22,949 bases of DNA from a virus: positions 1-22,949 of IMG/VR virus record IMGVR_UViG_3300048583_000208. The stretch is one strand, 5' to 3'. Position 1 is the first letter of the stretch; each line of letters begins with the position of its first letter. The notes below the pieces were generated by a model. It was not told where the DNA came from and searched no databases. It saw nothing but the letters and a program-made list of their open reading frames with translations. The translations under genes were made by a program, and so were the position numbers. Below are positions 6,301-13,129 of this stretch, piece after piece.

Positions 6301-6549
6301 ATGTCAGAATTAAAAACAGAACATTTAGTGTATATGTCAGATGAAATGTACACGCCAATTCACTACAAAGGAATGATTGTTAAACAACCATTTTTTGAAG
6401 GTAAAGGGAATCATTCAGTTGCTCAATTAGAGGCTATATGTGAACAATTTAAAGAGTACGTTCATCAACAACAAATTATTAAGCAAAATTGTATGAAGCA
6501 TATTGTCGAATTAAAGTTCGGTGTCGAGTTTCCACAGAATGAGGCATAA
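6301..6549 (+). CDS. Cassette 3 ORF, hypothetical protein, 82 aa
   Basis: The function is unknown. The short soluble protein begins MSELKTEHLVYMSDEMYTPI and has a Gly-rich turn (FFEGKGNHS), followed by a helical C-terminal half with a Gln run (HQQQIIKQN). The ATG follows AACAAACAAAAAATAAAATT, a good Bacteroidota-type leader. The stop TAA (6547-6549) lies in the left box GCATAAC of attC-like site 3. The ORF, its own leader and its trailing site form a self-contained unit of about 385 bases, the size of a typical single-gene cassette. Confidence 0.65.
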   Translation: MSELKTEHLVYMSDEMYTPIHYKGMIVKQPFFEGKGNHSVAQLEAICEQFKEYVHQQQIIKQNCMKHIVELKFGVEFPQNEA

Positions 6550-6637
6550 CGTTTTGCGTATATGAGAAGTGGCACTTGTAGAATGTTGAAATTAAGCACA
6601 AATGTTTGTGTGCCATTTCTTATATACGCTGTTAGCA
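6544..6637 (+). repeat. attC-like site 3, longest hairpin
   Basis: The outer boxes are GCATAAC (6544-6550) and GTTAGCA (6631-6637). The inner arm is a 20-base stem (6556-6575 with 6610-6629) in which 18 positions are Watson-Crick pairs and the other two pair G with T. It is the most regular of the four sites. A T-rich loop and a few unpaired bases next to the boxes complete an attC-like layout. Confidence 0.65.
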
Positions 6638-6727
6638 GTAGTACGGATTTAAACCACAAATGCTCAATCGGAGAATTGAACCTTTTTCTTTTCTTTTTTG
6701 TGCGGTGGGTAAAATAAAAAATAAATA

Positions 6728-7525
6728 ATGGAACGAAATATAATTTATAACGAAGATTGTAAGATTACCTTGAAAAGACTTCAAGATAAATCTATTGATG
6801 GGATAATCACATCACCACCATATAACATCAATACAGAAAGAAGCGATTGTTATTACAATAATGGATATTCTGAATTAGATGGGTTAAGTGAAAATGACTA
6901 TCTTGAAGTAAGAACTAATGAATTTAAAGAATTTTCAAGAGTGATAAATGATACTGGTGTGATTTGCTACAACATATCCTATGCAAAAGAAAATCCAATT
7001 TTACCAACATTATTAGTTGCGAAAATTCATAATGAAACGGATTTAACTATTGCAGACATTATTTGTTGGAAGAAACCAAATGCAATACCTTTCCAGACTT
7101 CACCAACTAAATTAAGTAGGATTACTGAATTGATTTATGTTTTTGTAAAAAAAGAACATTTACACACATTCAAAACTAACAAAGAAGTAAGTAAGGTAAA
7201 TGAAAAAACAGGGCAGAAGTTTTACAAAAACTATGTGAATTACATTGAAGCACGAAATAATGATGGATACCAATGTCAATTAAAAGCATCGTTTTCACAA
7301 GATTTAGTGAACCAACTTATAAATATTTACTTTCCAAAAGGTAGTTTGATTTATGAACCATTTACAGGAATAGGAACTACTGAATTAAGTTGTATTGAAA
7401 ATGAATGTGATTATATTGGTAGCGAATTGGTAAAAGACCATTATGAAATTTCTTTAAAGAGGGTGGAAGAAAAAAGAAAAGAAAAAGATTTTAACGTAGT
7501 AACTTCATTCGGAGATGGAATGTAG
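6728..7525 (+). CDS. Beta-class DNA methyltransferase (N6-adenine or N4-cytosine), cassette 4
   Basis: This enzyme would move a methyl group from S-adenosylmethionine to the exocyclic amino group of adenine or cytosine in DNA. The catalytic motif IV, TSPPYNI (about residues 28-34), comes before the SAM-binding motif I, YEPFTGIGTTE (about residues 209-219), which is the beta-class order. SPPY is frequent in N4-cytosine enzymes but also occurs in N6-adenine ones, so the base is undecided. The length (265 aa) is normal for a stand-alone enzyme. The central part (about residues 95-160) holds the likely target-recognition region. No restriction gene is adjacent. In a phage, such an enzyme could mask DNA from host restriction. 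The stop lies 6 bases before attC-like site 4 and the leader is AAAATAAAAAATAAATA. Confidence 0.9.
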   Translation: MERNIIYNEDCKITLKRLQDKSIDGIITSPPYNINTERSDCYYNNGYSELDGLSENDYLEVRTNEFKEFSRVINDTGVICYNISYAKENPILPTLLVAKIHNETDLTIADIICWKKPNAIPFQTSPTKLSRITELIYVFVKKEHLHTFKTNKEVSKVNEKTGQKFYKNYVNYIEARNNDGYQCQLKASFSQDLVNQLINIYFPKGSLIYEPFTGIGTTELSCIENECDYIGSELVKDHYEISLKRVEEKRKEKDFNVVTSFGDGM

Positions 7526-7531
7526 TATTAC

Positions 7532-7611
7532 TGCTAACGGTTTGCAGCTACACGCAGTAGCCGAAGCAAGGCATTGAGCGTGGCGGCTATTGCGCCAAAC
7601 TGCGGTTATCG
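7532..7611 (+). repeat. attC-like site 4
   Basis: The outer boxes are TGCTAAC (7532-7538) and GTTATCG (7605-7611). The arms are GTTTG (7540-7544) with CAAAC (7596-7600), and GCAGTAGCCG (7554-7563) with CGGCTATTGC (7584-7593), 9 of 10 paired. It is shorter and less regular than sites 1-3. The following 47 bases (7612-7658) resemble the leader of cassette 3 (both have ATTATTAACAA before an A-rich run), so they may belong to a fifth, incomplete cassette. Confidence 0.55.
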
Positions 7612-7658
7612 GCTGCCCTTCTTTCGGAATGATTATTAACAATTTAAACAAATAAAAA

Positions 7659-7676
7659 ATGAACACAGAAAAACAA
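7659..7676 (+). repeat. Right copy of 18-bp direct repeat
   Basis: This is identical to 5526-5543 (ATGAACACAGAAAAACAA). Recombination between the copies would remove all four cassettes and leave the gene at 7659 directly behind the phage gene ending at 5524. Confidence 0.7.
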
Positions 7677-7934
7677 AAAGAAGTATATAGGAATATAACC
7701 AGATCAAAAGCAGATTACTGGTTTGACAAGGCAAAAGGAACTGATATTACAATTGCCAATATGGAAATGCAAGTTAACGACCCATACAGGAAAGAGCGTG
7801 GTGAAGTTACAGATGAACAATTAGAATTTTACAAAAAGCGTATAGAAGAACTCAAAAAAGAAAGAAAAATGTATTCTAAACGAGGTAAAGAAGTTCTAAA
7901 ACAGATAGAAATGGATTTAAAAGATATCCAGTAA
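7659..7934 (+). CDS. Small Lys/Glu-rich coiled-coil protein, 91 aa
   Basis: The function is not recognised. The protein is highly charged. Its second half (EQLEFYKKRIEELKKERKMY and onward) has heptad-like spacing and is a probable coiled coil. The start MNTEKQ duplicates that of the cassette ORF at 5526. No attC-like site follows, so it is either the phage gene into whose 5' end the island entered or the body of a fifth cassette that lost its site. Its base composition is between that of the phage genes and the cassettes. The next gene starts 31 bases downstream. Confidence 0.7.
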   Translation: MNTEKQKEVYRNITRSKADYWFDKAKGTDITIANMEMQVNDPYRKERGEVTDEQLEFYKKRIEELKKERKMYSKRGKEVLKQIEMDLKDIQ

Positions 7935-7965
7935 TAAAAATCGTCTCACTAATAATAAAAACCCT

Positions 7966-8436
7966 ATGAACAAAACAGCTATTTTAAACAATCTAAGTGA
8001 TTTAGAAATGTTAAAAACCCAACCTAATATGGTTGATGTAGAAACAGTTCAAAATGTAAGAACTGATAAACCAGAAGTGGTTTTAAAATTTGAGAAGTAT
8101 AAAAGAGGTATTCAAATAGGGAATAGTCCTCATTATGCAACTATAGAAGAGTTAATACGGATGCCTTCACAACTGTTACTAGGTAAATTGATAGAGTTAA
8201 ATGCTTATATTAATAATCAAGAGCCTGGTTATCATAATGGAGTTTGTTTTAGGGTAACAACAAGAGATGAAATTGTATCTTTTACTTGGCAAGAAGTAAA
8301 AGATTACTTATTATATGCTATAGATAAGAAGAAGTCTACTTCTTTCTATAAAAGAATGTTTAGGGAATACGAAGTTGCACTTAAACACAAAGACGCTGAT
8401 AAAATGGGCTTTTGCGCCAAACACTTGTTCTTATAA
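7966..8436 (+). CDS. Hypothetical phage protein, 156 aa
   Basis: I do not recognise this protein. It is soluble and mixed alpha/beta, with a helical N-terminus (ILNNLSDLEMLKTQPNM), a central helix (IEELIRMPSQLLLGKLIELN) and a basic helical C-terminus (DKKKSTSFYKRMFREYEVAL). No catalytic or membrane signature is visible. Codon use (ATA, AGA, TTA) is phage-like, so the island has ended before this point. The start follows AATAATAAAAACCCT. It is separated from the next gene by 57 bases with an unusual tandem TTTTTAA pattern. Confidence 0.75.
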   Translation: MNKTAILNNLSDLEMLKTQPNMVDVETVQNVRTDKPEVVLKFEKYKRGIQIGNSPHYATIEELIRMPSQLLLGKLIELNAYINNQEPGYHNGVCFRVTTRDEIVSFTWQEVKDYLLYAIDKKKSTSFYKRMFREYEVALKHKDADKMGFCAKHLFL

Positions 8437-8453
8437 GAAGTCCTTTTATCACA

Positions 8454-8489
8454 TTTTTAATTTTTAATTTTTAACCTTTTAATTTTTAA
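8454..8489 (+). repeat. Five TTTTTAA-type heptamers before the gene at 8494
   Basis: Three perfect tandem TTTTTAA units (8454-8474) are followed by CC, one TTTTAA (8477-8482) and a further TTTTTAA (8483-8489). Some of it could serve as an unstructured, A/T-rich translation leader or an upstream promoter element. The gap 8437-8493 holds no gene. Confidence 0.6.
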
Positions 8490-8493
8490 TGTC

Positions 8494-9042
8494 ATGAATG
8501 AAGTAAGTTATTCACAAGAGTTTAAAGCTGCTCTTAAAACAGGCAAAGTACTAGTTAGACAGATTTTTGATAATCCTAACAGTACAAAAAATCAAGCTAC
8601 AATTCAATTTGTGCAAATGTTGCCAGAAGGAGTTGGGGCTACTGGAGATAGTGGTGAAATTGTTGCCGCTTTACAAGGTATACCAAATCTGAGACAAACC
8701 GTAACAAGTTTAATGTCTGTTAAAAAAGAAGTACTACAAGCAAAAGGAATTGCTTTTGGCTACTACTGCGAAGACGACAATATTCTTACTGCGGAAGAAA
8801 TAGTTGGGTTTGATATTAACATACAAGTTAAGGAAGACACAGTTAAAAACTCTTTGTCTCCAAGTCAAACACCTAAGAAAAATCCTACTACGGATGAAGT
8901 GTTGACTTATCAAGGTAAGCCTATCTACAGACACACAACTGTAGTAAAAGGAGAACCTAATCACGTATTCTTACGTGCATCATCTGTAGCACCAGAAGCT
9001 GTAAGTGAAGCAGAAAGAATAATGGTTAGTACCACTAATTAA
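8494..9042 (+). CDS. Hypothetical phage protein, 182 aa
   Basis: I do not recognise this protein. It is soluble. Residues 1-110 look like a compact alpha/beta domain (VLVRQIFDNPNSTKNQATIQ; GIPNLRQTVTSLMSVKKEVL). A Pro/Ser/Lys-rich linker follows (KNSLSPSQTPKKNPTTDE), then a C-terminal part with strands (PIYRHTTVVKGEPNHVFLRA). The layout could suit a nucleic-acid-binding accessory factor but no motif proves it. It ends a transcription unit, since a perfect 13-bp hairpin with a GAAA loop follows the stop by 21 bases. Confidence 0.75.
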   Translation: MNEVSYSQEFKAALKTGKVLVRQIFDNPNSTKNQATIQFVQMLPEGVGATGDSGEIVAALQGIPNLRQTVTSLMSVKKEVLQAKGIAFGYYCEDDNILTAEEIVGFDINIQVKEDTVKNSLSPSQTPKKNPTTDEVLTYQGKPIYRHTTVVKGEPNHVFLRASSVAPEAVSEAERIMVSTTN

Positions 9043-9063
9043 AGTAGGTTGGTTTAAGTGAGA

Positions 9064-9096
9064 AAAAGTAGGGAGAGAAATCTCCCTACTTTTAAT
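9064..9096 (+). terminator. Strong, probably bidirectional terminator
   Basis: A perfect 13-bp stem (AAAAGTAGGGAGA at 9064-9076 with TCTCCCTACTTTT at 9081-9093) is capped by a stable GAAA tetraloop. A residues upstream and T residues downstream let it work on either strand. It separates the 8494 gene from the unit beginning at 9120. Confidence 0.9.
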
Positions 9097-9119
9097 AATT
9101 AAAGTAAAGAATTTAAAAC

Positions 9120-9392
9120 GTGAAAGAACCAAAGTTAATTAAAGCTACAGGAGAAGAAGAAGAAATTATACCAGAAGACGGTTCTTTTTTTTCTTTAAAA
9201 GAGTTGTACAGTTTACTAAATTGTAGTTTAGTAGAACTAGTAAATGTAAATAGAGATTACATAATGATAGTCGATGAAGAAGGAAGACTTACTGGAAAAC
9301 CAATAAATGAAAAGGCCAGTGATTTAGTAAAAGATAGATACGATTTTATAGTAGGCGATGTAATAGTTTGCCATCAAAACTATTTTAAATAA
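9120..9392 (+). CDS. DUF3846-like small phage protein, 90 aa
   Basis: The pattern matches the DUF3846 family as I remember it, which is common in phages and has no known function: an acidic opening (EDGSFFSLKELYSLL), a middle strand with VDEEGRLTGKPINEKA (about residues 51-66), and an ending IVGDVIVC (about residues 77-84). The start is GTG, preceded by ATTTAAAAC. This is the only GTG start I propose here, and no in-frame ATG lies near it. It is the first gene after a strong terminator, so a promoter is expected in 9094-9119, but no clear consensus is visible. The next gene follows 11 bases later. Confidence 0.65.
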   Translation: MKEPKLIKATGEEEEIIPEDGSFFSLKELYSLLNCSLVELVNVNRDYIMIVDEEGRLTGKPINEKASDLVKDRYDFIVGDVIVCHQNYFK

Positions 9393-9403
9393 TTTTATTA
9401 AAG

Positions 9404-10126
9404 ATGAAACAATACAAACTAATTAAAGAATATCCTAATAGTCCTAAATTAGGTACTATTTTATCTGATGATATTAAAAATATACTTAATTATCCAGAGT
9501 TTTGGGAAGAAGTAATTGAAAAAGATTATGAAATATTATCTTTTATTAGAAAGGATAACTCTTCTTATAAAGGACTAATATTTAAATTAAATCCTATTAC
9601 TAAATTATATAATTCTAATATTAAAGCATCAGATCGTAGATTAGAGCATTTTTTTAAAAAAGAATTTGATATTCATTCGGTAAAAAGATTATCTGATGGT
9701 GAAATATTTACTGTTGGTGATAAAGTAAATGGTTTTGATTTAGGAAGAAATGTAGATTTAACTACAATTATATTAGAAGATAATGAATTACTAATAGGAC
9801 TAAGAGATTTAGGAATGTATAATATAAATAGTCTTAAACATGCTAAACAACCATTATTCAAAACTGAAGATGGTGTTGATATTTTTAAAGGACAAAAAGT
9901 ATGGTATACAAATTCTACTGCTAGTAATATTTGGGATAGTAGAGCAGATGAAAAATATCATAATGGAAAAGGGTGTCTTAAATATTTTTCAACAAAAGAA
10001 GCTGCTGAAGAATATATCATACTTAATAAAACTTGCTTATCTATTAATGATATTAAAACGTATTTAAATTTTCAACGATTTGCATCTTTAGAAGATATTA
10101 AAGACATTGTAAAATCAAAATTATGA
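9404..10126 (+). CDS. Conserved-type phage hypothetical protein, 240 aa
   Basis: Several phrases are of a kind recurring in Bacteroidota phage proteins of unknown role: an opening YKLIKEYPNSPKLGT; YPEFWEEVIEKDYEILSF (about residues 30-47); HSVKRLSDGEIFTVGDKV (about residues 91-108); QPLFKTEDGVDIFKGQKVW (about residues 149-167); and YFSTKEAAEEYI (about residues 194-205). The modular, repeated-strand look suggests small binding domains rather than an enzyme. It is soluble, without a signal peptide. The stop TGA overlaps the ATG of the following 57-residue gene (ATGA). Gene status is secure and function is unknown. Confidence 0.8.
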   Translation: MKQYKLIKEYPNSPKLGTILSDDIKNILNYPEFWEEVIEKDYEILSFIRKDNSSYKGLIFKLNPITKLYNSNIKASDRRLEHFFKKEFDIHSVKRLSDGEIFTVGDKVNGFDLGRNVDLTTIILEDNELLIGLRDLGMYNINSLKHAKQPLFKTEDGVDIFKGQKVWYTNSTASNIWDSRADEKYHNGKGCLKYFSTKEAAEEYIILNKTCLSINDIKTYLNFQRFASLEDIKDIVKSKL

Positions 10127-10296
10127 ACGCATATAAATTTTATGGGAAGTGCGGGCTTATTGTAACTATGTCTATACAAAGAAAACTAGGAATAAAAAGT
10201 GAAGATATATTTAAAGAAATACAAGAAATAAATGGTGAAATTATAGTTACTAAAAATGGTAAGAAATATTCATTAGAGTTAACAGAAATTACATGA
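10123..10296 (+). CDS. Tiny hypothetical protein, 57 aa
   Basis: This short gene fills the gap between its neighbours. It starts in the ATGA overlap with the gene ending at 10126 and stops in another ATGA overlap with the gene starting at 10293. The product is basic and probably beta-rich at its end (GEIIVTKNGKKYSLEL). The tight two-sided coupling argues that it is real despite its size. No family is recognised. Confidence 0.7.
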   Translation: MNAYKFYGKCGLIVTMSIQRKLGIKSEDIFKEIQEINGEIIVTKNGKKYSLELTEIT

Positions 10297-10535
10297 TAAC
10301 TAATATTTATTATAGGAATAATTATATTAATGTAAATGTAGATAAACCTCCTAAAGATTTAAGACAATTAAGAGCATTTCTATTAGCAAATAATACAAGA
10401 GATTGTTTTCTAAAATCTCAAGGAGGATACTATAAATTAGAATTAGATAATAAACTTTATTTTATATCTAGAGTGTTATATTTATTAACATTAAAAGATT
10501 GGTTAGAAATAGCAAAGAATGATAGAACAAAATAA
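10293..10535 (+). CDS. Small hypothetical protein, 80 aa
   Basis: I do not recognise this protein. It is basic and Tyr/Asn-rich, with a helix (PPKDLRQLRAFLLANN) and a C-terminal helical part ending in NDRTK. It begins in a 4-base ATGA overlap and overlaps the next gene by 17 bases. It is part of a ladder of small overlapping genes leading to the polymerase. Confidence 0.7.
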   Translation: MITNIYYRNNYINVNVDKPPKDLRQLRAFLLANNTRDCFLKSQGGYYKLELDNKLYFISRVLYLLTLKDWLEIAKNDRTK

Positions 10536-10713
10536 ATCATATATACTAACTAATAAAAGTACTAAAAGACAATTTATAGTTCGTATAATGAAAAAAGGAC
10601 AATATACACTTAATATTAGGTGGCCTAATGGGTTTGAAAACATCAGACCTATTGAAAGTATTAAATCTGAATTTTTAATAGAAGAATTTAATCATGGCAT
10701 TATTAAGACATAA
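10519..10713 (+). CDS. Small basic hypothetical protein, 64 aa
   Basis: The family is not recognised. The protein is basic and probably a small beta-barrel-like fold, with short strands separated by polar turns (SYILTNKSTKRQFIVRIM, then QYTLNIRWPNG). It overlaps the preceding gene by 17 bases and the following gene by 20 bases. Confidence 0.65.
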   Translation: MIEQNKSYILTNKSTKRQFIVRIMKKGQYTLNIRWPNGFENIRPIESIKSEFLIEEFNHGIIKT

Positions 10714-10894
10714 AGTTATAGTAGGCATTAACGGCGGTTATTGGTCTATAGAAGAAAAAAAGTTTGGTAGTTATCATAGAGCTACAAAATTTACTACTGA
10801 TGAACAGTTAAAACAACTAACTGAAGCTGATTTAGAAGAGATTGCTAAAATAATGATCTTTGAAATCAAAATGTTATATGCAGAAGCAGAGTAA
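10694..10894 (+). CDS. Small hypothetical protein, 66 aa
   Basis: The family is not recognised. A strand-rich N-terminus (HKVIVGINGGYWSIEEKKFG) is followed by an acidic helix (QLKQLTEADLEEIAKIMIF). The start overlaps the previous gene by 20 bases and the end overlaps the next by 17 if the ATG at 10878 is used there. Confidence 0.65.
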   Translation: MALLRHKVIVGINGGYWSIEEKKFGSYHRATKFTTDEQLKQLTEADLEEIAKIMIFEIKMLYAEAE

Positions 10895-11126
10895 TCATGT
10901 ATTTGTAAATATTATTAATTTAATAGATCTAAAAGAAGAAGAGTTAGATAGTTTTACTATTGCTACAGATCAAGTAGTTAAGAATATAATAATAAAACAC
11001 CCAGAAGCTAAAAAGTTTCTTGAAAATAGTTGTATAGAAATGTTAGGCCCAAATAAAGAATCTGAATTTTTACTTTATACTTGGATTCATAGTCACCAAA
11101 TATATGCATTTATTAAAAAATTATGA
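10878..11126 (+). CDS. Small hypothetical protein, 82 aa
   Basis: The family is not recognised. I chose the ATG at 10878 over an in-frame TTG at 10860 because it gives a 17-base overlap with the upstream gene, matching the 17- and 20-base overlaps just before. The protein is mixed alpha/beta (MQKQSNHVFVNIINLIDLKE, then DQVVKNIIIKHPEAKKFL). Its TGA stop overlaps the polymerase ATG (ATGA), so the two are probably translated together. Confidence 0.6.
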   Translation: MQKQSNHVFVNIINLIDLKEEELDSFTIATDQVVKNIIIKHPEAKKFLENSCIEMLGPNKESEFLLYTWIHSHQIYAFIKKL

Positions 11127-13129
11127 TATTTCTTATAACAAAACAATTAGAGTTATTGAGTAGACCTGTTAATTCAGGTATAGCAAGTTGTGATGTAGAT
11201 TATGCTCTAAAAGAGTTAAGAAAAATGACCTTTATTGCAGTGGATTCAGAAACAACGGGATTTGATCCATATGTTAATAAATTACTTTGTTTACAGTTAG
11301 GAAACAAAGAAAAACAATTTGTTATAGATACATCAGATAGGATACATATACCTATTATACAAGAGTTATTTAAAGATAATTCAAAAACCTTTTTATTTCA
11401 TAATGCTGCATTTGACCTTAGATTTCTCTTTCCTTACTTTCCAATCAACATAATATGTACTTTTCTTAATGAAAAGATAATAAATAGGGGATTAGATTTT
11501 GAAAGAGCGTCTTTGGCAGATGTAGCTTATAAATACTTAAAGATAGTTTTAGATAAAACTGTTCGTGGTAGTATTCATAGAGAAGGACTAACTACAAGAG
11601 TAATAAGATATGCAGCAGATGATATAAAATATCTTGAAGATATTATGGTATTTCAAAATAATAAGCTTCAAGAAAAAGGACTGTTAAATTATGCTAGATT
11701 GGAAAACAGATTTGTTTTGCCATTGGCATATACTGCATATAATGGTATGCCATTTAATAAAGAAAAATGGAAAGAAAAATGTAATGAAGATACAGAAGAA
11801 CTTTCAAAAGCTGTAGATGCTTTAAATATTTTTGTAATAGAAAATTTTGATAACCCTACTTTTGTATCTAAACAATTAGATTTGTTTGCAACAAAACAAG
11901 CTACTTGTAATATAAAATGGTCTTCTGATTTGCAAGTTAAAAAACTATTAGATTATATGGGATATGATTTAAGAATAGAAGAAAAAGGAAAATCTAAGAT
12001 TAGCATAGATCAAAAACATATAGAAAAGTTTAAAGGTACTTCCCCTATTATTGATTTATATATAGATTATAGTAAAAAAGCTAAGTTAAATAGTACTTAT
12101 GGAAATAATTTCTTTAGTTTTATAAACAAAGAAACACAAAGAGTACATACAGTGTATACTCAAATAATGAATACTGGTAGAATTTCTTCTGGCAAGGTTA
12201 ATAAGAAGAAAAATATGAATTATCCTAATCTACAAAATATACCATCTGATTCAAGACATAGAAGTTGTTTTGAAGTAAAAGGAGATAATATATTAGTAGT
12301 AGGAGATTATTCAGGACAAGAACAAATTATATTAGCTAATGCTTCTTTAGAACCTAATCTATTAAAATTTTATGATGATAATTTAGGAGATATGCATAGT
12401 TATGTTGCTTCTAAAATATTTCCATACTTAGCAGATATAGATTTAAAAGTAATTAAAGAAAAATACAAAGATGAAAGGCAGAAAGCTAAAGCTGCTGGCT
12501 TTGCTATTAACTATGGTGGAGTAGGCATGACTATTGCTAGAAATATGAATATTTCTGTAGAAGAAGGTAATAAAATATACGAAGAATACTTTAAAGCCTT
12601 TCCAAAACTAAAAGCCTATTTTAATAAAGTAATCAATGAGACTTTGAAAAATGGTTATATTACTATAAATACAATAACCAATAGTAAAACATATTTAGAT
12701 AGATATGAGCATTTTCTAGAACTTCAAAGTGATATAAAACAAGAAGGATTTTGGGAAAAGTATAGAAAAGAAAAAGAAAAAAGTAGTTTTGAATTTGTTC
12801 AAGTTTTAAAACCATTAGTAAGAAATTATTTCATTACTAAAGGACAAATAGAAAGAGATAGCTTAAACTATCCTATTCAAGGTACTGCTGCTGAAATGAC
12901 AAAGATAGCTGCTATATATTTTATGGAATGGATTATAAAAAATAATTATTTTGGAATAGTTAAATTAATAAACCTAGTACATGATGAAATAGTAGTAGAA
13001 TGTCCAGAAGAATTAGCTGAAACAGTAAAAGATAAATTAAAAGAAGATATGGAAAGAGCAGGAGCTTTATTTTGTAAAAGAGTTCCAATTAAAGCTAATC
13101 CAGTAATAACTAAATTTTGGTATCACTAA
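11123..13129 (+). CDS. polA: Family A (Pol I-type) DNA polymerase with 3'-5' exonuclease
   Basis: This is the phage replicative polymerase. The N-terminal DnaQ-like proofreading domain has AVDSETTGF (D41, E43), FHNAAFDLRFL (about 92-102) and YAADDIKYLED (about 163-173), which are the three exonuclease motifs. The polymerase domain has motif A VVGDYSGQEQ with D395, motif B with R452, K456, F460 and Y464 spaced as in E. coli Pol I, QGTAAE (586-591), and motif C LVHDEIVVE with H620, D621 and E622. No 5'-3' nuclease domain is present. The 668-residue length fits phage PolA proteins. A charged insert (about residues 515-580) lies between motifs B and C. The start overlaps the upstream stop by 4 bases and the next gene starts at the last base of its stop codon. 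All catalytic residues are intact. Confidence 0.97.
   Translation: MIFLITKQLELLSRPVNSGIASCDVDYALKELRKMTFIAVDSETTGFDPYVNKLLCLQLGNKEKQFVIDTSDRIHIPIIQELFKDNSKTFLFHNAAFDLRFLFPYFPINIICTFLNEKIINRGLDFERASLADVAYKYLKIVLDKTVRGSIHREGLTTRVIRYAADDIKYLEDIMVFQNNKLQEKGLLNYARLENRFVLPLAYTAYNGMPFNKEKWKEKCNEDTEELSKAVDALNIFVIENFDNPTFVSKQLDLFATKQATCNIKWSSDLQVKKLLDYMGYDLRIEEKGKSKISIDQKHIEKFKGTSPIIDLYIDYSKKAKLNSTYGNNFFSFINKETQRVHTVYTQIMNTGRISSGKVNKKKNMNYPNLQNIPSDSRHRSCFEVKGDNILVVGDYSGQEQIILANASLEPNLLKFYDDNLGDMHSYVASKIFPYLADIDLKVIKEKYKDERQKAKAAGFAINYGGVGMTIARNMNISVEEGNKIYEEYFKAFPKLKAYFNKVINETLKNGYITINTITNSKTYLDRYEHFLELQSDIKQEGFWEKYRKEKEKSSFEFVQVLKPLVRNYFITKGQIERDSLNYPIQGTAAEMTKIAAIYFMEWIIKNNYFGIVKLINLVHDEIVVECPEELAETVKDKLKEDMERAGALFCKRVPIKANPVITKFWYH

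Larger units (their letters stand above)
5526..7658 (+). mobile_element. Integron-like gene cassette array without integrase, four cassettes
   Basis: Four consecutive units each hold one + strand ORF followed closely by an 80-101-base imperfect inverted repeat. In each repeat the outer left box ends in TAAC and the outer right box starts with GTTA, as in integron attC sites (RYYYAAC ... GTTRRRY). The first three ORFs have their TAA stop inside the left box, a habit of integron cassettes. The DNA is visibly richer in G+C than the flanking phage genes. No tyrosine recombinase is present in the window, so it would count as a cluster of attC sites lacking an integrase. The exact ends are uncertain. 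An 18-bp direct repeat at 5526-5543 and 7659-7676 gives a useful bracket. Families of attC are defined by structure, so covariance-model scoring would be decisive. Confidence 0.65.

Noticed and set aside
6465-6659. Minus-strand open stretch across attC-like site 3
   Set aside because: It covers the hairpin and the end of cassette 3 ORF, has no leader or motif, and is explained by the inverted repeat.
4034-9093. Shared GGGAG/CTCCC cores in the hairpins at 4034, 4626 and 9064, suspected as a repeated element
   Set aside because: Loops and flanks differ completely. G/C runs in a stem are common to terminators, so no common origin is shown.
9840-10067. Alternative-frame open stretch inside the 9404 gene
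   Set aside because: The 9404 frame carries the recognisable phage-protein phrases throughout, and this is a by-product of AT-rich DNA.
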